A stretch of 64,000 nucleotides of DNA from JBGMEA01 sp963674555 (GTDB taxonomy: Bacteria; Bacillota; Clostridia; Eubacteriales; Anaerofustaceae): positions 744,001 through 808,000 of the forward strand of contig OY771429.1 of NCBI GenBank assembly GCA_963674555.1, read 5' to 3'. Shown here piece after piece: positions 1 to 9,000 of the stretch (position 1 is the stretch's first letter; the number at the start of each line of letters is the position of its first letter). The notes under the pieces were generated by a model, which made no database searches, was not told the DNA's origin, and worked only from the letters and a program-made list of their open reading frames with translations. Position numbers and translations under genes: made by a program.

Positions 1-415
1 CTCCTCTGTCTAACCTAACATATTCTTTATATTGAATACCGTCAGGAAATTCGTTAAAAAACACTTCATCTGCTTTGGGATTCTTAATAGAACTATCTGG
101 GTCGTTAATAAGTTCAATTAATGTTTTCTTCATTTCTTCCTGAAATGGCACTATAGTTTCCCATAAAAAATCATGGATTGTAGAGACCTTTAAATTTTTA
201 GTTTTTGCCCGGTTCCGAATTTCAATGGCCGCAGCATTGGTGAAGGTGATGCACGCAACTCGGGAAGTAGGATAATCTGAAACAATCTCCTTCAATATTT
301 GCACTAAAGAATATGTTTTCCCGCTACCCGCACCGCCGCTAAGAAGGAAATTGCTTCCTGAACGGATACAATCCATAATTTCTAAAATTTCGTTCCCAAG
401 TCGTTCCTTAGCCAT
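1..415 (-). CDS. UvrD-like helicase, N-terminal part (GajB-like), cut by window edge
   Basis: The first 138 codons of a superfamily 1 DNA helicase are visible; the rest lies left of the window. The Walker A motif GGAGSGKT is at residues 27-34, and the following TFTNAAAIEIRNR is the UvrD/PcrA motif Ia region. The ATG at 415 has an AAAGGAGG site eight bases upstream. The start overlaps the 3' end of the OLD-family gene by 34 bp, so the two are almost certainly co-transcribed and translationally coupled. In Gabija defence GajB is the helicase partner of the GajA nuclease and this is the expected gene order. The product would be an intracellular ATP-dependent DNA translocase or nucleotide sensor. 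Family assignment is firm; the Gabija role is inferred from the partner. Confidence 0.85.
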   Translation of the reverse strand, partial: MAKERLGNEILEIMDCIRSGSNFLLSGGAGSGKTYSLVQILKEIVSDYPTSRVACITFTNAAAIEIRNRAKTKNLKVSTIHDFLWETIVPFQEEMKKTLIELINDPDSSIKNPKADEVFFNEFPDGIQYKEYVRLDRG

Positions 416-2568
416 AACAATCCCTCCTTTATATACGATGGTGTTTCCCAATTAGAGTATGAGTGTTTTTCATTTTTCTTACTATTTAGTAACACATCCA
501 AAGCAAATGATGCTTTACTGTCAATACATTTTTCGGCTAGAAGATATGGGTCAAATTGATATTCTCCCTCCTCCGATTTTTGATCAAACATACCTTTATT
601 TTTTAGGCTTATAAATGCATTCAGATTATTTATTATGAATGATCGATTAATTTGAAAGAAAGAATCCTCGAAACTACGTGGGTAATAATCATCTGTTCCT
701 TTGATTTGGTAAATCAGCATTAAATCTCCAGTTTGATTTACAACCCATTTCTCATCCAACTTTATTAAAACCTTATTCTCGTACTGCATGTCTGTAAAAA
801 ACTTAAGCTGTGTACAACCCTTATATTGAGATAATGGAACTTTATAATAATGCTTTAGGGCACCATTTGTTATATGTGTTCCGGCGTCTATTGGACAAGC
901 TTCAATAACTAGTCTTTCTACGCCATTTTTGTCAATCTTTTTAACTTGTTTCCCCGCATCAATATCGGTAATTATTAATGTCTTGATTCCAATAAATGAT
1001 AAGAATTTATCGAATATTTGTGAATAGGCACCACTTTCTATCAGTGATATATTCTGTGAGAGCAATGGTGCTTGACTGCTGTCATTTTCTTCTTCATCAA
1101 TCTTTTTCATCATTGCAGGAAGAAGTATACGCTCAGTCTCTCCTTCATATAAAATAGCCTTATCAGCAAAGAAAATTTCGGCATAATTCAAAGTAAGATA
1201 TTGCTTCAAGAATTTAAAATGATTGTTTTGAGGCTCTTTTTCGTTTTTGTATGCGATTTCCAAGTCTTTTAAATTCTTCGAAATAGCACTAGATGGTGTT
1301 TCACGTTGAAAATATTTGATATCGTCAAAATCACATTCTGCAACAATATGTGCTGAATGTGTTGTAATGACTGTCTGTAAATCAAATCTCTTTTTACCAT
1401 CTATCCCAGAAGATCCCTCTTTCAATAGGCTCTTAATGTTCTTAATGAAAATATACTGCATTTGAGGGTGTGTATAAGCTTCAGGTTCCTCAATAAATAA
1501 AAGATTAACGTCTGCGGGGATTGCTGCTGAATCTTTGTCTTTTCGGAATTCGCTCAATAAAGTTTCTATCTCAATGATCATGCTAATTAAATTTAAGTAA
1601 CCCAACCCATTATAGCTTTCCGGTAATTGATAATTATCTGCTTCATAAACAACCGTTGTATTTCCTTTTAACAATTGCTGCTGACTAAGCGTTGAAATAA
1701 ATTTTACAATGGTTTCATTTTCTCTAATTCCCCCAAATTTTTTTACCTTTTTGATTACATTATCAAAAAGTCCTTGATAAATCTCAGTTAGCGAAATATC
1801 AGTTTCTAGTAAAGCATCTTCAAATTTCTGGATTGTTGGATCTTGCTCGTTAGATTTTGTTTTTTCATAATATTTCCCTGACAAACTAGACAATGTTTCA
1901 TTATTTTCCTTGTTTTCAGTGCTCCTACGAGCACCAATATATTTGAAAGAGAGAATTTTGCTGACATCAAGAGGAGATGTTGTATCAAAAAGTTTGTATT
2001 CATCCTCAAGTACTGTATCGGAAACCACATCATAACGAATTGCTTTCTTATTAATCTGAAAATATCTGCGATGTCTGCCTTTAATAAAAGTATCAAAACA
2101 CTCAGATTTTTTATAATTCGGGTTATCTTCAAAGCGATCATAGTGTTTCTTAAAAGATTCTATTAGGGACATCATCATATCTGATTCGATAACATATTCA
2201 AATTTCAGTACCACCATATTATTATCTGGATCAAGATCAAAAAACAGAGGCCTTATATTGGAAAAATTATCACTTTCATCATATCGAATGAACAAATATA
2301 ATTCTATCCCTTTATACCGTGTAGTTTCCCAAGAAATACCATCATCTTCAATAGCTTTAAATAATGTTGCTTTAAAATTAGTATTAAAATCGTCATATGT
2401 AAAATTGTTGGAAGAATTTTTCCCCCCGATAAATCTATCAAGCAAAGCAATAAGCGAAGTCTTCCCACAATTATTTTTTCCAATAACAAGGGATATATTC
2501 TCTTCTAAATCTAGATTGAACTTTTTAAGTATACGGAAATTATTAACTTGAATTTTTGTTAATTTCAT
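382..2568 (-). CDS. OLD-family ATPase/TOPRIM endonuclease, class 2 (GajA-like)
   Basis: A 728-residue protein with an N-terminal ABC/SMC-like ATPase: Walker A GKNNCGKTS at residues 30-38, and Walker B FIEEPEAYTHP near residue 360 followed by a conserved TTHSAH switch. The C-terminal TOPRIM nuclease domain begins near residue 480 (ILYEGETERILLPAM) and has the metal-binding TDIDAG motif near 545. An OLD nuclease immediately followed by a UvrD-like helicase defines class 2 OLD proteins, which include GajA. GajA of the type system is nearer 580 residues, so this is a longer variant; extra sequence lies between Walker A and Walker B. The likely role is phage defence by DNA cleavage with the downstream helicase. 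It is the first gene of the pair. Confidence 0.88.
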   Translation of the reverse strand: MKLTKIQVNNFRILKKFNLDLEENISLVIGKNNCGKTSLIALLDRFIGGKNSSNNFTYDDFNTNFKATLFKAIEDDGISWETTRYKGIELYLFIRYDESDNFSNIRPLFFDLDPDNNMVVLKFEYVIESDMMMSLIESFKKHYDRFEDNPNYKKSECFDTFIKGRHRRYFQINKKAIRYDVVSDTVLEDEYKLFDTTSPLDVSKILSFKYIGARRSTENKENNETLSSLSGKYYEKTKSNEQDPTIQKFEDALLETDISLTEIYQGLFDNVIKKVKKFGGIRENETIVKFISTLSQQQLLKGNTTVVYEADNYQLPESYNGLGYLNLISMIIEIETLLSEFRKDKDSAAIPADVNLLFIEEPEAYTHPQMQYIFIKNIKSLLKEGSSGIDGKKRFDLQTVITTHSAHIVAECDFDDIKYFQRETPSSAISKNLKDLEIAYKNEKEPQNNHFKFLKQYLTLNYAEIFFADKAILYEGETERILLPAMMKKIDEEENDSSQAPLLSQNISLIESGAYSQIFDKFLSFIGIKTLIITDIDAGKQVKKIDKNGVERLVIEACPIDAGTHITNGALKHYYKVPLSQYKGCTQLKFFTDMQYENKVLIKLDEKWVVNQTGDLMLIYQIKGTDDYYPRSFEDSFFQINRSFIINNLNAFISLKNKGMFDQKSEEGEYQFDPYLLAEKCIDSKASFALDVLLNSKKNEKHSYSNWETPSYIKEGLLWLRNDLGTKF

Positions 2569-3656
2569 AATAAATATTATACTCCTTTTTTTCTTATTCT
2601 TATTGCACTAACTGCTTTCACAAATTAAATGATGTGAAAACAGCTCAATAATCGTAAGATTTTATTCAATAGATTATCATCTAATTTTGCATCAATATGT
2701 AATGGTCTCAAATGATTCTGAAGATTTTATAGTAAAGGCAAACATGATTCAGTTACCAGAATAAATACTTTAAATATACTATATATCGAAACAAATATAA
2801 TTAGTCTAACTATGCAATATTGAACCTAAAGTTCTATTGGAGATCAATCGATTTTTGTCTATTTTCCAACAAGCCGAAAGGTAATTAAAAAAGAAATAAA
2901 AGCAATAATCGATATTGTAAAATAATTGTAATATATGTTATTGAAGAAGATGTAATCTCCTGTCAGCCATACGAAAATTAGTTTGAAAAGCATTTTCATT
3001 TTTATCCTGCATCGACATTGTTAAATTAAATATCTTAAGAATATGTAATGTATTACCTGTCAAATATAACATGTAAATCAAATTTATGTTATTATTAGAA
3101 TACATTTATTATAACAAGTATAGAAAATTAATACAATTATTCATATTCCTATTTTTTTTGTATATCTATATTTATTCAATTAAAGAATTAATGTATAAAA
3201 ATGGAAGTATAATATAATAGGATAACAATACGTTTCAACATATTCGTTAGCAAAATGAATCCGTAAACATCAGTGCAAACCAATCAAATACATGAAGGGA
3301 TTTAGGATGTCCAAAGGATGTCTATAACCAGAATGGAGAGGTAAAGACGGACAAAAAAGGATGCAAAAGGTCGAAAAAGAACATTAAAAAAAAGCGCCTA
3401 CCTTTCTGCAAATAACGATTTTTCTTTTAAATAAAGCAAATTTGCATTATTGCAAACATATGTCCTATTAGAAATGGGGTTCAAGAGGCCGGAAGTTCGA
3501 ATCTTCTCACTCTAATCATTATCTACTATAAAAATCGATATATCGTAAACATTCCGTTAAACTAATGTTTAGAGGAATATTAAGCTCTTATTATTTACAT
3601 TGCTCAATATTTGTTACGAAACAATCTCGAAACTTAATAGAATGCTTGAAAGCTTG
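2569..3656. other. AT-rich non-coding stretch with a tRNA-like fragment
   Basis: No convincing gene. The only recognisable item is the tRNA 3'-end-like segment annotated separately. A short lysine-rich open frame around 3307-3417 has no credible start and no recognisable relative, so it is not called. Confidence 0.6.
3474..3518 (+). pseudogene. tRNA 3'-half-like fragment (possible attachment-site remnant)
   Basis: A T-arm-like hairpin (GGAAG, loop TTCGAAT, CTTCT at 3491-3507) is followed by an acceptor-like CACTCTAA. No matching 5' half (acceptor TAGAGTG, D-arm) lies upstream, so this is not a working tRNA. A lone tRNA 3' half is what recombinase integration leaves, and it sits at the edge of the AbiE/Rhs region. 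The tRNA identity is not determined. Confidence 0.4.
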
Positions 3657-3701
3657 TTTACTTTCGTTCTCTTATCGTTTATAATAAGAGCACGAAAGTA
3701 A
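3657..3701 (+). promoter_or_regulatory. abiE promoter with overlapping palindromic operator
   Basis: A candidate -35 TTTACT (3657-3662) and -10 TATAAT (3680-3685) are 17 bp apart. An inverted repeat with 18-bp arms (3658-3675 and 3684-3701, one mismatch) covers both boxes. AbiEi-type antitoxins are known to repress their own promoter through inverted repeats, and this position would block RNA polymerase. An AAGG ribosome site follows at about 3700. Confidence 0.75.
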
Positions 3702-3710
3702 GGTATTGTT

Positions 3711-4304
3711 ATGAATAAAACTGAATTGCTTGATAGCATTTTAAAAGAGAATAACGGCTTTTTAAAAACGTCAGAGGTTACCAAAGCAGGAATTTCAAGA
3801 TCCTATTTAGGTGAATACGTTCAAAAAAGAGGTCTGCAACGCATTTCCCATGGACTTTATATGTCTGAAGATGCTTGGCATGATGGTATGTATGTTCTTC
3901 AAGTTCGCTATCCTGGAGCGGTATTTTCGCATGAAACAGCATTATATTTACTTAAGCTTGCTGAGCGCGAACCTCTACAGTATACTGTAACAATGAAAGC
4001 CGGAAGCAACGCTACTCGCATTACGAAGCAAGGTGTTAAGGTATACAAAGTCAAAGAAGAACTATACGGTGAAGGCATTATTGAAGCTTTATCTCCTGCT
4101 GGACATACCCTTCAAGTCTATAACTCCGAGCGAACGATTTGCGATTTAATTCGAAGCAGAAGCAATGTTGAGATTCAAGATTTGCAGACAGCGCTAAGAG
4201 AGTATATCCGTCGGAAAGAAAAAAACATTCCGCTACTAATGAGATACGCTAAAATGTTTTCTGTCGTAAAAATCATTCGACAATATCTGGAGGTACTTCT
4301 GTAA
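3711..4304 (+). CDS. abiEi: AbiEi-type antitoxin / autorepressor
   Basis: A 197-residue protein matching AbiEi antitoxins of type IV toxin-antitoxin systems. The N-terminal winged-helix region (about residues 1-80, including KTSEVTKAGISRSYLGEYVQ and RISHGLYM) binds DNA. The C-terminal domain (about 85-197, including FSHETALYLL and ERTICDLIR) carries the antitoxin function in studied members. The stop codon overlaps the toxin start by one base, so the genes are coupled. A strong palindrome lies over the promoter, as expected for autorepression. Family assignment is firm; abortive-infection activity is inferred. Confidence 0.9.
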   Translation: MNKTELLDSILKENNGFLKTSEVTKAGISRSYLGEYVQKRGLQRISHGLYMSEDAWHDGMYVLQVRYPGAVFSHETALYLLKLAEREPLQYTVTMKAGSNATRITKQGVKVYKVKEELYGEGIIEALSPAGHTLQVYNSERTICDLIRSRSNVEIQDLQTALREYIRRKEKNIPLLMRYAKMFSVVKIIRQYLEVLL

Positions 4305-5146
4305 TGATTCATACATCAAGGCAATTAAAAGCTTTAGTTCAAAACAAATCTAATGGAGATAGTGCAAAGGCTCAAATTATTATTCGCAATTACGCTATGG
4401 AACGATTTCTTGAACGATTGTCTTTGTCGCAATATAGCAATGCTCTTATACTTAAGGGTGGCACTTTGATTGCAGCAATGGTTGGTATTGATAGTCGTTC
4501 AACAATGGATGTTGACGCTACCGTCAAAAATCTAACCTTATCCGTAGAAAGTGCCCAGAAGATCGTCGAAGACATTATTTCAATTGAAGTCGATGACAGA
4601 ATGAGTTTTAATATTTTAAGTACAACTACAATAATGGATGAAATGGATTACTCAGGAGTACGGTTAACGCTTGAAGCAACACTAGAGACAATGAGAACTC
4701 CATTGAAAATTGATTTTTCCTCCGGGGATATAATCACACCTCAAGAAATAAATTATTCATATAAACTATTGTTTGAAAATCGACACATATCTATATTAGC
4801 ATATAATCTTGAAACCATTCTAGCAGAAAAAATTGAAACACTACTCTCTCGAGGCACCGCAAATACACGCATGCGAGATTTTTATGACATTTTTATTCTC
4901 GAAAATTCACAAGAACACAACTATAATCCTAACGTGTTTGTAGCTGCATTTGAAAAGACTAGCCAACATCGAGGTTCATCTACGGTTGTCAGTAATGCGA
5001 ATGTCACCCTAGATGAAATCCAAACAAGTTCCGATATGACCAAACTATGGAGAAACTATCAGAATAAATTCGATTATGCTATAGATATTAGTTGGGATGA
5101 CATAATGAACTCAGTTAGAAGACTATGTTCGATTATAGGGCTTTAA
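4304..5146 (+). CDS. abiEii: AbiEii-type nucleotidyltransferase toxin
   Basis: A 280-residue protein of the AbiEii/AbiGii/MenT family of DNA-polymerase-beta-like nucleotidyltransferases. Family motifs are visible: KGGT at 51-54, the metal-binding STMDVDA at 66-72 (D69, D71), and the EKIETLLSRGTANTRMRDFYDI block near 190-210, which matches the conserved lysine/arginine motif of the family. Characterised members transfer nucleotides to cellular RNAs and stop growth during phage infection until balanced by AbiEi. It follows abiEi with a one-base overlap. All key motifs look intact. Confidence 0.9.
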   Translation: MIHTSRQLKALVQNKSNGDSAKAQIIIRNYAMERFLERLSLSQYSNALILKGGTLIAAMVGIDSRSTMDVDATVKNLTLSVESAQKIVEDIISIEVDDRMSFNILSTTTIMDEMDYSGVRLTLEATLETMRTPLKIDFSSGDIITPQEINYSYKLLFENRHISILAYNLETILAEKIETLLSRGTANTRMRDFYDIFILENSQEHNYNPNVFVAAFEKTSQHRGSSTVVSNANVTLDEIQTSSDMTKLWRNYQNKFDYAIDISWDDIMNSVRRLCSIIGL

Positions 5147-5503
5147 CTTAGCAGCCACAATGGAAGAAAGAGCAGCTTTCCGTCAAACTAATCTTTAGCG
5201 GACAATGATAATCATATCTCCAGCACAATAAACATACTTACTCAAATAACCTGTATGCAACATTAATTCTTCTTATTCAGGCTTTAAATTGTTTCAAATT
5301 TCGCATAAATATTTAAATCGTTCTTTATTAATTTGGCAAGCACTAATTGAGAAATGCAATATTTTATCTGTAATATATCCTATCAATTTATTCTACTCGA
5401 TAAGAGCATGAGAATAAAGTAGTATAAAAGTTAACTTCTTCTATACTACTTTAAGCATAATTTTATTTATTTCACCTTGTGGAGGATGTTATACTGCAAT
5501 TTA
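5147..5503. other. Non-coding gap containing a hairpin
   Basis: Between the convergent abiEii and Rhs/immunity genes there is no credible gene. A perfect 11-bp stem (5416-5426 with 5442-5452) is annotated separately. A stop-bounded minus-strand frame of about 30 codons near 5290-5390 may be another worn gene end, but nothing is recognisable in it. Confidence 0.5.
5416..5452. terminator. Hairpin between convergent genes, possible bidirectional terminator
   Basis: AAAGTAGTATA at 5416-5426 pairs perfectly with TATACTACTTT at 5442-5452. It lies between abiEii (rightward) and the Rhs/immunity unit (leftward). There is no long T-tract, so the terminator call is tentative. Confidence 0.45.
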
Positions 5504-5689
5504 TTAATTACCCGTCTCGGTCTCAAAAAAAACTAACATATATTGGCAAACAATTTCAAATATAGTTTGCACATATTGTTTGCGAAAAATTATCTCTGTC
5601 TCTTCGCCATCTCCACTTTGATAAAATATCATTTCACTGGATTGAGCTAAACTCAAGCGATCAAAATCATATGGATTTACTACCCAAAA
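5504..5689 (-). pseudogene. Orphan gene 3' fragment, perhaps a decayed second immunity gene
   Basis: A minus-strand frame of about 61 codons opens after a stop at 5690 and ends with TAA at 5504. It has no start codon at its beginning; the first internal ATG gives about 42 residues. It reads like coding sequence (FDRLSLAQSSEMIFYQSG then EIIFRKQYVQTIFEIVCQYM) and directly follows the putative immunity gene in another frame. Displaced immunity gene fragments downstream of Rhs tips are common, but no family was recognised. Confidence 0.35.
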
Positions 5690-5696
5690 TCAATTA

Positions 5697-6077
5697 TTAC
5701 CAGTGAATTCTTGACTTTTTCATTTCTATTTTGATCAACTGTTTATAACTATCGAAATTTTCTATTGTCTCTAAGTTATTGGTTACAATCCGAAAGAACA
5801 ATTTGCAAAATTGTTGATCGTTTCTATTCAAGTCAGAGAAATTTATGCTCATGACATTGAAAATAATTTCATATGGAATCCATTGATAACCCCATATCGT
5901 TTTCAATGAAAACTCAGCATAATATTGCCCGCGATCTTTGCTGATTTTTATTAAGATATCATTGTTTGTTTTGCACAAAACATAATAATTACCAAAAAAT
6001 TGTTCTTCGGACTTACTTTCAACAATATTAAATCTATTGTACTTGTTAATTTCTTCGATACATTGAACAAAATTCAT
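5697..6077 (-). CDS. Putative immunity protein for the Rhs toxin
   Basis: A 126-residue soluble protein without signal peptide or membrane segment, 16 bp downstream of the Rhs toxin on the same strand. A GGGAG ribosome site lies nine bases before the ATG. No immunity family was recognised. The call rests on position: polymorphic toxins are followed by a small cytoplasmic gene that neutralises the toxin tip. The composition is rich in aromatic, asparagine and isoleucine residues and AT-rich, unlike the long YD-repeat part of the toxin gene, consistent with tip and immunity gene being exchanged as a cassette. Confidence 0.6.
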   Translation of the reverse strand: MNFVQCIEEINKYNRFNIVESKSEEQFFGNYYVLCKTNNDILIKISKDRGQYYAEFSLKTIWGYQWIPYEIIFNVMSINFSDLNRNDQQFCKLFFRIVTNNLETIENFDSYKQLIKIEMKKSRIHW

Positions 6078-6093
6078 CGACTTAATTCTCCCA

Positions 6094-9000
6094 TTATTTT
6101 TTGATTAATTCCCACCCATATTTTACTATTTTATACCCTTTACTCAGCAGATATTCTATCTCCTTATAAAAATATGTTCCTTTTTGAGCTTTATAAGCAT
6201 TAAACGATAATGTTATTTTTTGCCCACTACTTATTACTTTATCTAAAAAAGCTCTATTTAGTGCCCATTGTGCTGCGGCACTTAGTTTGTTCCAAACATT
6301 ACTTGCGATACTAAAAACGCTTGAACCAAGTTTTTGTGCTAATGCTAAATATGTTGGATACCTACCCAAAACTACAGTTCCTGTAGTAACCCCTAAAAAT
6401 TTATATACCCAAACAGGAATTCTACTTACCAAAGATGGACTAGAAAATATAAATCCTTTGATAATTGCAGCCATGACTCCCCCGGCAAACCATCCTATTA
6501 CAGCACCCCCAACAGTAACTCCTGCTCTTATAGCCCAATATTTCCACCCAGATGAATAACCCAATTTTTTTGCGACATAATCTCCAAAAAACCATCCCGC
6601 AATTCCACCGATTATCGCGCAAACCCATTGAATTGGGGTTCCGAAATGCCCTGCGCGATCAGTATAATTCACCGGATCGTTATTGCAATAAGCATACAGG
6701 TTCGCGGCAGCACCCGTTTCCCCTTCATGATAACTAATATCATCCCTGCTGATAAACCGGCAGAGTTCAGGGTCGTAATATCTGCTTTGTAAGTAGTACA
6801 TGCCAGTTTCGCTGTCGTAATAATAACCCCTGTAAAGCAGATGGTTCTGCATACCAACTGTGGATGCTAAGCTTCCGCCGATATTTAAGAGTTTTCCCCA
6901 TGTGTCGTAGGTATAGGTAACTACCTCATTATTACTGTCATCAACAATGCCGATCACGTCACCCTGAGCGTTTGTCTCATACCAATACTGATCGGTCGTA
7001 GCTCCGTCACTTACTTCGAAATAGATAGGGCTATCATCTGAATTGTAAACATAATTGACTGTAACGCCGTTTGTCGTTTCTGCATCGATCAATGAACCTT
7101 GAAGGGTGTAGGTGGTCGTAATACTACCGACTGTTTTACTTGTCCGGATCCCATTGGGGTTGTAAGTGTAGCTTTCAAGAACTTCATCAGTCGCGGTATT
7201 TTTGATCTGTGTCAGTTCACTATCTGTCGACCAAACGTATGTCATGTCATTGTAGTCGATCATATCCCCTACAGCATTGTACGAGATGACTAAACCGTCA
7301 TAGCTTGTTAATTGATCGGGATCATCGACATTGGTATAGGAATAGACGATCGTATCGGTCGGCGTCTCACTGCTTAAATCCGACTGGGTAGTATAGGTAT
7401 ACACATTTTTGCTTGTGATATTTCCGCGATCGTTATATGTATAAGCGAATGTTGCGCTCTCTGTTACGCTGTCGACACGGATGAGCTGCTTGTCTTCGTC
7501 GTAGGTGTACCTAGCTTGCTCGGTGCTCGATTCTGCAACCGTAAGTATCTTTCCGTCACTGTCATAAGTATAACAGAATTCGTATTCATTAGAACCGAAA
7601 ATTTCATCATAAGATACGATATATCCCAGCTCATCGTAGCTATATGTTAGGGAGTATCCATTGGTATTTGTGATTGTATCTAAGGTTCCGTCGTCATTGT
7701 AAGAAAACGTATTGGTAATAGAACCGAACATCTGCGTTGACACGGAATCATCGGTCGTAAACGTAAACACCGAATTGTCCGGCGTGGTGATCGTTTCTAC
7801 AGAACCGCTGTCAAAATAGGTATAGCGGAAACCGACAGTGTTATCCGAATAACTATCGATAGGTGCGGTTTCGTTGAGCCCATCATAAGACGCGTTGTAC
7901 TGACTCGGGTTGATCTGTTGAAGCAGATTTTCGTATTGGTCATATACATAACGTGTAACATTTCCGTCTGGATCCGTACTCCGAAGAAGATTATCATTAC
8001 TATCATAGATGTAACGATATCCGACAGATGCATCTGAGTAAGTATCCACTGGTGTAGACTCGTTCAATCCATCGTATGAAAGATTATATTGATCCCATGT
8101 AATCATATGGACCATGTTCCCGTTAGTGTCATAGACATAACGCGTTACTTTTCCGTCAGGTGTTGCTTCTCTCAACAGATGATCTTGATCGTCATATGTG
8201 TAGCGATATCCGACAGTGTTGTCAGCGTAAGAGCTTGACGCAGGCAGACCATCATCCGCTGGGTCGTATTGATCACTCATGACTTTTTGGACCAATCTTA
8301 ATGATGCATCGTAAACATAGCGCGTGACGGCACCGTTCGAATTGGTATGCCGTAACACATTTGCATACACATCATAGATATAGCGTTCACCGACATTCGC
8401 ATTCGCGTAAGTATATGCAATCGGAGTGTCGTTTAGTCCATCGTCTGTAGCATTATAATCCTCATGATTGATCTTCTGGATTAATTGTCCCGCGGCATCG
8501 TAGACGTAGCGAGTATATTCATTGTCCTCGTTTTTTGTCCGTATTAATGTTCCGTTTAAATCATAAACATTATCTTTCGTTTTTGTGTCGCCTGCACTTG
8601 TCACTGATTCTGTCATGCCCCAACCAATCGTATTATATGTATAAGTAGAGGACGATATTATTTCAGAATTTCGCACAGAAATTGCTGTGAGCATATTGCC
8701 GTAAGCATCGTAGGTATAGGTCGTTTCCGTCGCATCAGGAGCTGTTTCGGTATGTTTCGATCCATTCGTATAATAGGTATAGATTGCGATATTAAATAAT
8801 GTGGGATCTACTGACGGATTATAATCGATTGTTGTCCCTGATTTTTGTTCAGCAATTAGTATAACGTCATGATACGCATTGTATTCATAGAATGTTACAA
8901 TTCCATCTTGATCTGTAGAAGTAAGGATATCTCTTTCAACATTGTAAGTAAAAGTCTGTGTGCTATTATTTGTTGTGTAAGTAATAGTTGTTGCGTCACC

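Noticed and set aside
3307..3417. Short lysine-rich open frame
   Set aside because: No start codon with ribosome site and no family resemblance; lysine-rich frames arise easily in A-rich DNA.
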